Source: an uncultured Christensenella sp. (lineage in GTDB: Bacteria; Bacillota; Clostridia; Christensenellales; Borkfalkiaceae). From it: a stretch of 64,000 nucleotides of DNA. The DNA lies in contig CAJTLF010000001.1 in NCBI GenBank assembly GCA_910577555.1, positions 206,789 to 270,788 on the forward strand. Reading direction: 5' to 3'. The translations under genes and the position numbers were made by a program. This document shows, in pieces, positions 15,715 to 23,502 of the stretch; the stretch's first letter is position 1; each line of letters opens with the position of its first letter. The notes under the pieces are model-generated. The model was not told the DNA's origin and made no database searches. It saw only the letters and a list, made by a program, of their open reading frames with translations.

Positions 15715-16617
15715 GTGGAAGGCTTGATTCGCGGCACTGCCGCATATAAAATTTTATCGGGCGACGCGGATAAGGACAGGCTTTCGCACGCGTATATGCT
15801 GCATTTTCCCGACCCGAGAAACACGGTCGGCGCGCTTAAACTGTTCGCGCTTGCAATTTTCGGCGCGGATGCGGAGAGCGCGACGGGCAGAAGAATTATG
15901 AACGGGAGCTATCCCGACTTCAAGATTTACCCCGCCGACGGAAAGAAGCTTACCGCGGACGCCGTGGCGGAAATTCTGGACGACTGCGCGTTGCGTCCCG
16001 TTGAAGGGAAGCGCAAGCTGTACGCCGTGAGCGCGTTCGAGAGCGCGTCTGCATTATTACAGAACAAGCTTCTTAAAACGCTGGAAGAACCGCCCGCGGG
16101 CGTGCATTTTCTGCTTGGCGCGACTTCGCTTGCGCCCGTACTCGATACGGTTAAATCGAGAGTCAAGCTTCTGGAAATCCCCCCCTTTTCCGAGCGGGAT
16201 ATTTACGACGCATTGGAGCGCAGGGGGCGTTCGGCGCTGAACGCGGCGGCGGCGAAGAGCGCGAACGGCATACTCGGCGCGGCGGAAAATATGGTCGAAG
16301 GCGGCTGGTTTAAGGAAGTTTTAACCGCCGCGGAAGAGATATGCGGGGTTACCGAAGTGGGTAAAATAGGAATAACCGCCGCGAAATACGGAGATATAAA
16401 ATATAAAAACGAACTGCTGGGCGAGATGCAACGCATTTACTTTGACGCGCTCGCCGGCGGCGGAAGGTCGCCCCTTAGCCCGCACGCGCTCGTTTTTGCG
16501 CTTGAAAGACTGGTTGCCGCGTTTGCGGACGTGAAGTTCAACGCGTTTTTTCAGGGGCTGTTGTACGACTTTATGCTCGAAGTCGTAAGGGAGAACGAAA
16601 AATGGCAGAAATTATAG
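15715..16617 (+). CDS. holB: DNA polymerase III delta' subunit (clamp loader)
   Basis: AAA+ fold clamp-loader subunit that helps load DnaN. 300 residues. Recognisable elements are LSHAYMLHFP near the start, then KRKLYAVSAFESASALLQNKLLKTLEEPPAGVHFLL, the conserved sensor-1 region of HolB, and VKSRVKLLEIPPFSE (usual SRC motif reads SRV). The Walker A loop is degenerate (FPDPRNTVGALKL), as in many delta' subunits, so it should not hydrolyse ATP. GTG start directly after the tmk stop; its end overlaps ricT by 16 nt. Confidence 0.88.
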   Translation: MEGLIRGTAAYKILSGDADKDRLSHAYMLHFPDPRNTVGALKLFALAIFGADAESATGRRIMNGSYPDFKIYPADGKKLTADAVAEILDDCALRPVEGKRKLYAVSAFESASALLQNKLLKTLEEPPAGVHFLLGATSLAPVLDTVKSRVKLLEIPPFSERDIYDALERRGRSALNAAAAKSANGILGAAENMVEGGWFKEVLTAAEEICGVTEVGKIGITAAKYGDIKYKNELLGEMQRIYFDALAGGGRSPLSPHALVFALERLVAAFADVKFNAFFQGLLYDFMLEVVRENEKWQKL

Positions 16618-17714
16618 GAGTTACGTTCAAGGACGGGGGAAAGCTTTATTACTTCGCCCCCAACGGCGAAAAGTACGAGAAGGGAACGGGCGTTATAGTT
16701 GAGACGGCGCGCGGCGTGGAATACGCCACGGTGGTAATGCCCTGCACGGATATGCCCGACGAGAGCATTACCGCGCCCTTAAAGCCCGTGCTGCGCGCGG
16801 CGACGCCAAAGGACGAAGAAACTCACCGCAAAAATCTTGAAAAACGCGCGGGTGCGTTCGACACCGTGCGCGAGAAGATTGAAAAATTCAATCTCGATAT
16901 GAAGCTTATCGACTGCGAGTTCGCGTTCGACGGCTCGAAAGCGATATTTTACTACTCGTCGCCCCAGCGCGTCGATTTCCGCGAGCTGGTCAAAGAGCTT
17001 TCTTCCACTTTCCATATGCGCATAGAGCTGCGGCAGATAGGAATACGCGACGAAATAAAGCTTATGGGCGGCATTGCGCCCTGCGGCAGGGAGTGCTGCT
17101 GTTCGAGCTGTATGCCCAACCTTAAAAAGGTTTCGATAAAGATGGCGAAAAATCAGGGGCTTTCGCTCAACCCGCAGAAGATTTCGGGGCTGTGCGGCAG
17201 GCTGATGTGCTGTCTCGAATACGAAAACGACTATTACGCGGAAGCTTGCAAGCGTATGCCCAAAATCGGCTCGGAGGCGGGAACGCCCGACGGTAAAGGC
17301 ACGGTAGTGAATATAGATATGCTCAAGATGACGGTGCGCGTGCGCATAGAGGACAGGCAGAAGGATACCGTCGCTTTCCGCGACTATCCCGTGGACGAGA
17401 TTAAATTCCGCAGGGCGGGCAGGCCGGAAGAAGACGACGAAGAAGAAAACGCCGCCGAGAGCGAGCCGCAGGAAGAGAGAAAAAAGCCCTTCGGCAAGGG
17501 CGAAAGCTCCGACGGGCGGCAACGGCGGGACGAAAGACCGCAACGGCACGGAAAGCCGCCGCGCGGTGACAGGCCTGAGAGCGACGGGCAGAACAAGGAA
17601 CGGGCGCAGGACGGAGAGAACGGGGAAAATACCCGCCCGCCGCGCGAGAATAACGGCGGCAGAAACGGCAAAAGACGCCCGCACCGCAAAAACCGTGAAA
17701 AAAATATGCCCTAA
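16602..17714 (+). CDS. ricT: PSP1 family protein RicT (YaaT)
   Basis: In Bacillus this protein with RicA and RicF forms an iron-sulfur complex that modulates RNase Y and development. The PSP1 core (about 1-225) contains ATPKDEETHRKNLEKR, RVDFRELVKELSSTFHMRIELRQIG and a cysteine-rich stretch GRECCCSSCMP then SGLCGRLMCCLEYE, matching the 4Fe-4S ligand cysteines. The C-terminal 100 residues are low complexity: first acidic (EDDEEENAAESEPQEE), then Arg/Gly/Asn-rich, an extension not in the Bacillus protein. It overlaps holB. Confidence 0.92.
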   Translation: MAEIIGVTFKDGGKLYYFAPNGEKYEKGTGVIVETARGVEYATVVMPCTDMPDESITAPLKPVLRAATPKDEETHRKNLEKRAGAFDTVREKIEKFNLDMKLIDCEFAFDGSKAIFYYSSPQRVDFRELVKELSSTFHMRIELRQIGIRDEIKLMGGIAPCGRECCCSSCMPNLKKVSIKMAKNQGLSLNPQKISGLCGRLMCCLEYENDYYAEACKRMPKIGSEAGTPDGKGTVVNIDMLKMTVRVRIEDRQKDTVAFRDYPVDEIKFRRAGRPEEDDEEENAAESEPQEERKKPFGKGESSDGRQRRDERPQRHGKPPRGDRPESDGQNKERAQDGENGENTRPPRENNGGRNGKRRPHRKNREKNMP

Positions 17715-17788
17715 CCCCTTTACACGGGGGTAAAACCGTGGTATAATATTAAAACGAAACAAAATCGTAATAAAAACGGAGGACTGAT

Positions 17789-17959
17789 ATGGCACACATT
17801 ATCACTGACGAGTGCGTAAGCTGCGGCGCTTGCGCGGGTACCTGCCCCGTAGAGGCAATTTCGGAAGGTCCCGATAAATACGTTGTTGACCCCGACGTCT
17901 GCATCGATTGCGGCGCGTGCGAAGACGTATGCCCCACCGGCGCGATTAAAGCCGAGTAA
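17789..17959 (+). CDS. 2[4Fe-4S] ferredoxin
   Basis: Small electron carrier of 56 residues, the clostridial ferredoxin size. Two complete cluster motifs are visible: CVSCGACAGTCP and CIDCGACEDVCP (both CxxCxxCxxxCP), in a pseudo-twofold repeat. GGAGG lies about 6 nt before the ATG. A strong terminator follows at 17975-17998. The position inside the ricT-trmN6 run is an insertion relative to Bacillus. Confidence 0.96.
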   Translation: MAHIITDECVSCGACAGTCPVEAISEGPDKYVVDPDVCIDCGACEDVCPTGAIKAE

Positions 17960-17974
17960 TAAAAATGCAAAAGG

Positions 17975-17998
17975 GCGGGTTATATACCCGCTTTTTTT
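17975..17998 (+). terminator. Terminator after the ferredoxin gene
   Basis: GCGGGT / ACCCGC stem with TATAT loop followed by seven T residues, 16 nt after the ferredoxin stop. Confidence 0.85.
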
Positions 17999-18012
17999 GC
18001 GCTGTTAAAGTT

Positions 18013-18687
18013 ATGTTGAAAAAAGACGAAGTGTGCGAGCCTTTTTATAAGGACAAGCTGATTATACAGAATACCAAACTTTACCGTTTTACTTCGGACA
18101 GCATACTTTTGTCGCGGTTTGCCCGCGCGAAGGTCGGGGACAACGTAGCCGATTTCTGTTCGGGCAGCGGTGTGGTGGGGTTTCACTTTTTATGCCTTAA
18201 CCCCGCTATATCTTCGCTCACACTTTTCGAGATGCAGGAAGAGCTTGCCGATATTTCCCGCCGCACCGCGGAGCTGAACGGGTTCGAATGTAAAGTGGTT
18301 ACGGTCAAGTTACAGGATATAGGGCGGGAATACGACGATAAGTTTTCGATTATTCTGTGCAATCCGCCGTACGAAAAGAGCGGGTTCGAAAACGAAGTAT
18401 ACGAAAAAGCCGTGTGCCGCAAGGAGATTACCATTACCTTGCCCGAGATTGTGGAAGTTGCGTTCAGGAAACTGAAATTCGGCGGGCGCGCGTGCATTTT
18501 ACAGCGTGCGGACAGGGCGGCGGAGCTTATTTATCTGCTGAAAAAAAGGGGTATGGAGCCTAAACGGCTTGCATTCGTGGCGGGAACTGCGGGCGCGAAG
18601 CCCTATCTCGTCATGGTTGAAGCCGTTAAGGGCGGAAAGGAAGGGGTGGAAGTTCTGCCCGTTATTATAAATTCCAAAGGAGAATGA
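18013..18687 (+). CDS. tRNA1(Val) A37 N6-methyltransferase family (TrmN6/YabB)
   Basis: SAM-dependent adenine methyltransferase of about 224 residues. The N-terminus QNTKLYRFTSDSILLSRFA is typical of the YfiC/YabB group. Motif I is VADFCSGSGVVGFHF, and the catalytic NPPY motif is IILCNPPYEKSG. KFGGRACILQRADR resembles the family C-terminal strand. The ATG at 18013 is preferred because an upstream frame from 17965 overlaps the ferredoxin terminator. It precedes an M42 peptidase by 4 nt and keeps the Bacillus order yaaT-yabB-yabC. Confidence 0.9.
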   Translation: MLKKDEVCEPFYKDKLIIQNTKLYRFTSDSILLSRFARAKVGDNVADFCSGSGVVGFHFLCLNPAISSLTLFEMQEELADISRRTAELNGFECKVVTVKLQDIGREYDDKFSIILCNPPYEKSGFENEVYEKAVCRKEITITLPEIVEVAFRKLKFGGRACILQRADRAAELIYLLKKRGMEPKRLAFVAGTAGAKPYLVMVEAVKGGKEGVEVLPVIINSKGE

Positions 18688-18691
18688 AATT

Positions 18692-19753
18692 ATGGAAGAT
18701 ATTCAACTTATTGAAAAGCTTTGCAACTGCCGCGGCGCGTCGGGCTTTGAAGACGAAGTGCTTTTAATAGCGCGCGAATATCTCAAAGATATTGCCGACT
18801 TCGAAGAGGACAGTATGCGCAACCTGTATATACACCCCAAATACAACAGGGGAAACCGACCCGTAGTGTTGCTTGACGCGCACTCGGACGAAGTGGGATT
18901 TATGGTGCAGGCGGTAAAGCCGGACGGCACTCTGCGCTTTATTCCCATAGGGGGCTGGAACGAGAAGTGTCTGCCGTCTTCCAAGGTGCAAATTTATACG
19001 GAAACGGGGTATATATCGGGGGTAATTGCCGCCCAGCCGCCCCATCTTATGACTGCCGAGCAGAAAAACGCGCCCGTGAGCTATCAGACGCTGTTTATAG
19101 ATATAGGCGCGTCGGATGCGGAAGAAGTCGCGGCGTGCGGGGTTAAGGTGGGCGCGCCCGTGGTGCCGCTCTCGCCGTTCGAATACGACCAAAAGCGCGG
19201 GATTATGCAGGGCAAGGCGTTTGACGACAGGTTGGGCGTAGCCGCGCTGTTGATTGCCGTTAAAAAACTGAAAAAAGAGCGGTTGAACGTGGATATTACG
19301 GGGGTAATTTCTTCGCAGGAGGAAGTGGGCGACCGCGGAATACGCGCCGCTATGCACCGCGTCAGGGCGGATGCTGCTATCTGTATCGAAGGCTGTCCCG
19401 CGGACGATACTTCCGCGCCCGCGTATATGATACAGGACGCGCTCCGCGGCGGGGTTATGCTGCGGCATATGGACGCCACCGTCATATGTACGCCGCGGTT
19501 TACTTCGTTCGCGCAGGGCGTTGCGGAAAAATCGGGCGTTAAGGTGCAGATGGCGGTTCGCTCGGGCGGCGGAAACAACGGGGCGTATATAATTTCGGCA
19601 AACGGCGGTACTCCCGTAATAGTTGCGGGAATACCCGTGAGATATATACACACCTTCAGCGGAATTGCGGCTATGGACGATTTCCAAAGCGTTGTGAATT
19701 TGAGCGTGGAGCTTTGCAAAAGCCTTAACGGGGATATAATTAAAGTATTCTGA
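18692..19753 (+). CDS. M42 family metallopeptidase
   Basis: Dinuclear metal aminopeptidase of the glutamyl aminopeptidase/deblocking (FrvX, YsdC) type, 353 residues. Metal-binding signatures are VLLDAHSDEVGFMVQ, the central AFDDRLGVAALL, and the catalytic glutamates in SSQEEVGDRG; the late metal ligand is YIHTFSG. The PDZ-like insert lies at about 70-170. It starts 4 nt after trmN6 and ends 9 nt before the ABC transporter. It probably trims short cytosolic peptides; a cellulase role, sometimes annotated, is unlikely. Confidence 0.93.
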   Translation: MEDIQLIEKLCNCRGASGFEDEVLLIAREYLKDIADFEEDSMRNLYIHPKYNRGNRPVVLLDAHSDEVGFMVQAVKPDGTLRFIPIGGWNEKCLPSSKVQIYTETGYISGVIAAQPPHLMTAEQKNAPVSYQTLFIDIGASDAEEVAACGVKVGAPVVPLSPFEYDQKRGIMQGKAFDDRLGVAALLIAVKKLKKERLNVDITGVISSQEEVGDRGIRAAMHRVRADAAICIEGCPADDTSAPAYMIQDALRGGVMLRHMDATVICTPRFTSFAQGVAEKSGVKVQMAVRSGGGNNGAYIISANGGTPVIVAGIPVRYIHTFSGIAAMDDFQSVVNLSVELCKSLNGDIIKVF

Positions 19754-19762
19754 TTTTAAACG

Positions 19763-21514
19763 GTGAATATGGAAAAGAGTAAGAAGGGATATATAAGGCG
19801 GTTTGCAAAATATTATAAGCCGCACAAAAAATTGTTTATAATCGATATGGCGTGTGCGTTCGTCATTTCGGTGTTTAATCTTGCCTATCCTTACCTTACC
19901 AAAGAGATAATCAACGTGTTCGTACCCGACAAGCTGCTGTATTATATGCTTGCGGGGGCGGGCGCGCTGTTGGGGCTTTATATAATAAAAGCCCTTTTAA
20001 ACTACGTGCTACAGTACTGGGGGCATCTTGTCGGAGTAAGGATTCAGGCGGATTTGCGCTCGGAGCTTTTCAACCATCTGCAAAAACTGCCCTTTTCGTA
20101 CTTCGACGACAACAAGACGGGCGTTATTATGAGCCGTATGACGAACGACCTGTTCGAGATTTCCGAGCTTGCGCACCACGGCCCCGAGGATTTGTTCCTG
20201 TCGCTGGTTACCATTACGGGCGCGTTTATAATGCTTGCGTTCATTAACTTATGGCTCACCCTGATAACCTTCGTGTGCGTGCCGCTCGTCGTCGTGACCG
20301 CCGCGTTTATGCGCAGAAGAATGATAAAGACTTTTGCGCGGGTGCGCGTGGTGCAGGGCGAAATTAACGCCGATATCGAGAGCGCGGTTTCGGGGATAAG
20401 AGTTTCCCGCGCGTACGGCGCGCAGGAGCACGAGCGGGAAAAGTTCGAAAGGGGAAACGCCGAGTTCGTAAAGGCGAAGAGCGGGCAATATAAGGTTATG
20501 GGCGAATTTTTCTCGTCAATGAACTTCTTTATGGATTTCCTGTACTTTACGGTTATACTTTCGGGCGGGCTGTTCTTCTATTACGACTTTATAGACGTGG
20601 GCGAGTTTGCGGCGTTCGTGCTGTATATAATCACTTTGATTACGCCTATCCGCACGCTCACTACCATTTACGAGCAGATTCAGGAAGGTATGACGGGGTT
20701 TAAACGGTTTTGCGAAATTACAGATATTCCCGCGGAAACGGAAAAGCCCGACGCGATAGTTCCCGATACTCTTAAAGGCGAAATAGTTTTCGAAAACGTT
20801 TCTTTCGCCTATAAAAACGACGGCGAAGAGAATTGCGTAATAAAGAATTTTTCAATGAAAATTCCCGCGGGGCGCACTGTCGCGCTGGTGGGACCGTCGG
20901 GCGGGGGCAAGACTACCATATGCCACCTTATACCGCGGTTTTACGAGATTGACGGCGGAAAAATAACGATTGACGGGTACGATTTGCGGGATTTGGACAG
21001 GGCGGCGTTGCGCAGAAATATAGGCGTGGTGCAACAGGACGTGTTCCTTTTCAACGGAACTATCCGCGAAAATATCGCTTACGGAAATTTCGGCGCGAGC
21101 GACGAAGAGATTGAAGCCGCCGCGAAGAAGGCGAACATACACGATTACGTGGCGTCCCTGCCCGACGGTTACGGGACGCAGGTGGGCGAGCGGGGCGTAA
21201 AGCTCTCGGGCGGGCAGAAGCAGCGCGTTTCCATTGCGCGCGCGTTTCTTAAAAATCCGCCGATACTCATTCTCGACGAAGCGACTTCGGCACTCGATAA
21301 CGCTACCGAGATGCAGATTCAGAGCGCGTTGCACGAGCTGAGCGCGGGGCGGACTGCGCTGGTCGTGGCGCACAGGCTTTCCACGATTAAAAACGCCGAC
21401 GAGATTATCGTGGTTACCGCCGACGGCATCGAAGAGCGCGGAACGCACGAAGAGCTGATTGCAAAGGGCGGGGCGTACCGCGAGCTTTACGAGTATCAGT
21501 TTAAAAATACTTAA
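19763..21514 (+). CDS. ABC exporter, fused permease-ATPase
   Basis: Half-transporter of 583 residues with an N-terminal six-helix ABC1 domain (about 15-310) and a C-terminal ATPase. ATPase motifs are Walker A VGPSGGGKTT, Q-loop VVQQDVFLF, signature LSGGQKQR, Walker B ILILDEATSALD and H-loop VAHRLST. It should act as a dimer. Members are MsbA/LmrA-like lipid or drug exporters; substrate is unknown. The frame opens with GTG at 19763; the ATG at 19769 is an equally plausible start. Co-directional and 14 nt before rsmI. Confidence 0.93.
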   Translation: MNMEKSKKGYIRRFAKYYKPHKKLFIIDMACAFVISVFNLAYPYLTKEIINVFVPDKLLYYMLAGAGALLGLYIIKALLNYVLQYWGHLVGVRIQADLRSELFNHLQKLPFSYFDDNKTGVIMSRMTNDLFEISELAHHGPEDLFLSLVTITGAFIMLAFINLWLTLITFVCVPLVVVTAAFMRRRMIKTFARVRVVQGEINADIESAVSGIRVSRAYGAQEHEREKFERGNAEFVKAKSGQYKVMGEFFSSMNFFMDFLYFTVILSGGLFFYYDFIDVGEFAAFVLYIITLITPIRTLTTIYEQIQEGMTGFKRFCEITDIPAETEKPDAIVPDTLKGEIVFENVSFAYKNDGEENCVIKNFSMKIPAGRTVALVGPSGGGKTTICHLIPRFYEIDGGKITIDGYDLRDLDRAALRRNIGVVQQDVFLFNGTIRENIAYGNFGASDEEIEAAAKKANIHDYVASLPDGYGTQVGERGVKLSGGQKQRVSIARAFLKNPPILILDEATSALDNATEMQIQSALHELSAGRTALVVAHRLSTIKNADEIIVVTADGIEERGTHEELIAKGGAYRELYEYQFKNT

Positions 21515-21528
21515 AACGGGGATTCGAT

Positions 21529-22329
21529 ATGATTTATTTCGTGGCGACGCCTATCGGCAATTTAAAGGATATTACCCTGCGGGCGTTGGAGATTTTGCGG
21601 GGCGCGGATATTATCTTCTGCGAGGACACCCGACACTCGGTAAAGCTTTTGAACGCGTACGATATTAAAAAGCCGTTGCAGGCGTGCCATAAGTTCAACG
21701 AGCGGGCGGCGGCGGAGAAGATTCTTGCGGCGGCAAGGGAAGGGAAGAGCGTTGCGGTCATTTCGGACGCGGGTATGCCCGTTATTTCAGACCCCGGGAA
21801 TATCGTATGCTCGGTTTTGCGGGATGCGGGCGAGAAATTTACCGTTATACCCGGAGCGAACGCCGCGCTGTCGGCGTTGGTGCTTTCGGCAATGCCTGCG
21901 GACAGGTTTGCGTTTATCGGGTTTCTCCCCGATAAGGCGGGCGAGAAAAGGAAGCTGCTCGAAAGGTATGCAAATCTGGACATGACTACTATATTTCACG
22001 TAGCCCCGCAGGACGTGGACCGCGATATATGCGCCGTTTACGAAGTATTCGGCGAGCGGCGGGCGTGCGCGGTAAGGGAGATTACTAAGCTGCACGAAGA
22101 GTGCGTGCCGTTTACGCTTTCAAAGGGGCTGGCGGGTGAAAAGCGCGGGGAGTACGTGCTTATTGTGGAAGGGGCGAAGCCTTACAACGCGCTGTGCGGG
22201 TTGAGCGCGGAAGAGCATTTGCGGCAATATATTGCGGGGGGAATGGACAAAAAGGACGCCGTAAAGCAGGTTGCGAAGGACCGCGGCGTGGCGAAATCGG
22301 AAATATATAAAATAGCTTTAAAGCTTTAA
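21529..22329 (+). CDS. rsmI: 16S rRNA (cytidine1402-2'-O)-methyltransferase RsmI
   Basis: Methylates the ribose of C1402 in 16S rRNA. 266 residues, with tetrapyrrole-methylase fold signatures: VATPIGNLKDITLRALEIL, FCEDTRHSVKLL, VISDAGMPVISDPG and IPGANAALSALVLS. The C-terminal HTH-like region ends KDRGVAKSEIYKIALKL. It corresponds to Bacillus yabC, near yaaT/yabB there as here. A hairpin (22334-22363) follows directly. Confidence 0.95.
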   Translation: MIYFVATPIGNLKDITLRALEILRGADIIFCEDTRHSVKLLNAYDIKKPLQACHKFNERAAAEKILAAAREGKSVAVISDAGMPVISDPGNIVCSVLRDAGEKFTVIPGANAALSALVLSAMPADRFAFIGFLPDKAGEKRKLLERYANLDMTTIFHVAPQDVDRDICAVYEVFGERRACAVREITKLHEECVPFTLSKGLAGEKRGEYVLIVEGAKPYNALCGLSAEEHLRQYIAGGMDKKDAVKQVAKDRGVAKSEIYKIALKL

Positions 22330-22333
22330 AAAA

Positions 22334-22363
22334 AGCGGCGCGGACTTTTAAGTCCGCGCCGCT
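22334..22363. terminator. Terminator between rsmI and the TM2 gene
   Basis: 14-bp stem AGCGGCGCGGACTT / AAGTCCGCGCCGCT. On the minus strand it is followed by seven T, so it terminates the TM2 gene; it may also block rsmI readthrough. Confidence 0.8.
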
Positions 22364-22376
22364 CTGTGCGTTAATA

Positions 22377-22715
22377 TTAAAGAATGCTCATAAGCTTGTT
22401 GAAGTTCTTTTCCTTAGCTTTCTTGTAGCAGAAGAAAATGTCTATAAGCGGCCAGATGCCGAAGGTAATCCAGCCCAAAAGCAATTTTGCTACGCCGAGA
22501 CCTACGTCGCCGATAACGAAACGGTCGACACCCAGTCCGCCAAGGAAGACGGAAAGCAATATAACGGTTACGGAATTATGTAACGGAGTGCAGAGTATTT
22601 CGTCGGCCACCGAATCGGGTGCTTCTGCAAGCTTGTTCTTTAAAAGAACTAACTTTTCCTGCGGCAGTTTGTCGCTGACCGCTGCTACAATTTGTCTTAC
22701 GGTTTCTTCTCTCAT
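22377..22715 (-). CDS. TM2 domain protein
   Basis: 112 residues. The N-terminal half is a soluble charged helix pair (REETVRQIVAAVSDKLPQEK, VLLKNKLAEAP). The C-terminal half is a TM2 domain: SVTVILLSVFLGGLGVDRF, then GVAKLLLGWITFGIWPLIDIF with the typical GxDRFY-like turn (here GVDRFVIG). TM2 proteins are widespread small membrane proteins of uncertain role. AAGGAG precedes the ATG. It is divergent from the XRE regulator at 22882 and the two may share operators. Confidence 0.88.
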   Translation of the reverse strand: MREETVRQIVAAVSDKLPQEKLVLLKNKLAEAPDSVADEILCTPLHNSVTVILLSVFLGGLGVDRFVIGDVGLGVAKLLLGWITFGIWPLIDIFFCYKKAKEKNFNKLMSIL

Positions 22716-22776
22716 AAATATTCTCCTTAGAATAATTAATACGAAACGATTGAATTTTATGACAAAATCGCTCGTT

Positions 22777-22832
22777 TTGTACCATTTTAAAACAAAGATT
22801 TGTAAAAGTCAACCGAATTGTACTATTTGAAG
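22777..22832. promoter_or_regulatory. Candidate operator pair of the XRE regulator
   Basis: Two similar 15-mers in the divergent gap: TTGTACCATTTTAAA (22777-22791) overlapping the TM2 -10 box, and TTGTACTATTTGAAG (22818-22832) upstream of a TATAAT at 22853-22858 that may serve the XRE gene. They match at 12 of 15 positions in the same orientation. Confidence 0.4.
22784..22812 (-). promoter_or_regulatory. Promoter of the TM2 gene
   Basis: Minus-strand TTGACT (22807-22812) and TAAAAT (22784-22789), 17-bp spacer. Confidence 0.7.
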
Positions 22833-22881
22833 TTTAGTAATTACACAAATTGTATAATAGTTTCAAAAACGAGTGTGCGGT

Positions 22882-23217
22882 ATGTTCAGGTTGAAAGAAT
22901 TGAGATTGGAATGCGGGTTGAAGCGGAGTAAGGTTGCGGCAGACCTTAAGATTAACGCGGGAACTATCGCGAATTACGAAAACGGGATAAGGCAGGCTCC
23001 GTACGACTATTTAATTAAGTTTGCCGATTATTACGGGGTGAGTCTCGATTATATTTTGGGGCGGGAAAATTACGAGACGCCCGTGCGGGCGGCGCAGACT
23101 CTGAGCGCGGCGGAGATGCAGCTTATCGCCGATTACAGAAAGTCGGGGCAGCTGGGAAAGAGCAGGATTGCCGAGTACGCGCAGTTGTGGGCGGAAAGAA
23201 GTCAGACGGGAACGTAA
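22882..23217 (+). CDS. XRE-family transcriptional regulator
   Basis: 111 residues from the ATG at 22882. The N-terminal Cro/C1 helix-turn-helix (about 1-60) reads FRLKELRLECGLKRSKVAADLKINAGTIANYENGIRQAP, ending YYGVSLDYILGRE. The short C-terminal part contains SAAEMQLIADYRK, a stretch common to small XRE regulators of Clostridia. It faces the TM2 gene; the paired 15-mers suggest it represses both (inference). Confidence 0.9.
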   Translation: MFRLKELRLECGLKRSKVAADLKINAGTIANYENGIRQAPYDYLIKFADYYGVSLDYILGRENYETPVRAAQTLSAAEMQLIADYRKSGQLGKSRIAEYAQLWAERSQTGT

Positions 23218-23222
23218 AAAAA

Positions 23223-23253
23223 GCGGGGGCGGTTTTTCGAAAGCCGCCCCCGC
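23223..23253. terminator. GC-rich terminator after the XRE gene
   Basis: GCGGGGGCGG / CCGCCCCCGC stem. The minus-strand side is followed by seven T. It lies between the convergent XRE and mnmA genes. Confidence 0.75.
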
Positions 23254-23262
23254 GTAGTTTAT

Positions 23263-23480
23263 TATTTAGAACGATGGGATTCTTCGACTGCGCTATGCTG
23301 CGCTTAGAACGACAAAGATAAACTGTTGCGCTCTGCTGGATTGCTTCGTCGCTACGCTCCTCGCAATGACGGAAAAGCGAGTGTGCAATGACGGAAAAGC
23401 GAGTGTGCAATGACGGAAAAGTGAGTGCGCAATGACGGAAAAGCGAGTGCGCAACGACGGGGGTGGGGGGGGGATGACAA
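23263..23480. repeat. Dispersed repeat with a 22-bp tandem tail
   Basis: Contains the inverse-orientation REP-like element (GGATTGCTTCGTCGCTACGC through CTCGCAATGACGG, about 23338-23372). It continues as exact-period 22-bp tandem units beginning GCAATGACGG at 23363, 23385, 23407, 23429 and 23451 (the last degenerate). A GGATTCTTCGACTGCGC partial element precedes it, and a poly-G tract ends it. No gene is evident in this gap. Confidence 0.85.
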
Positions 23481-23502
23481 AAAATACTGCGCGCCGTAAA
23501 TT

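Noticed and set aside
18764..19825. 353-residue minus-strand open frame opposite the M42 peptidase
   Set aside because: Antisense shadow of a gene with clear metallopeptidase motifs; no ribosome-binding site or family features.
23363..23460. CRISPR-like regular repeats
   Set aside because: Units are contiguous with no unique spacers and there are no cas genes; it is a simple tandem repeat.
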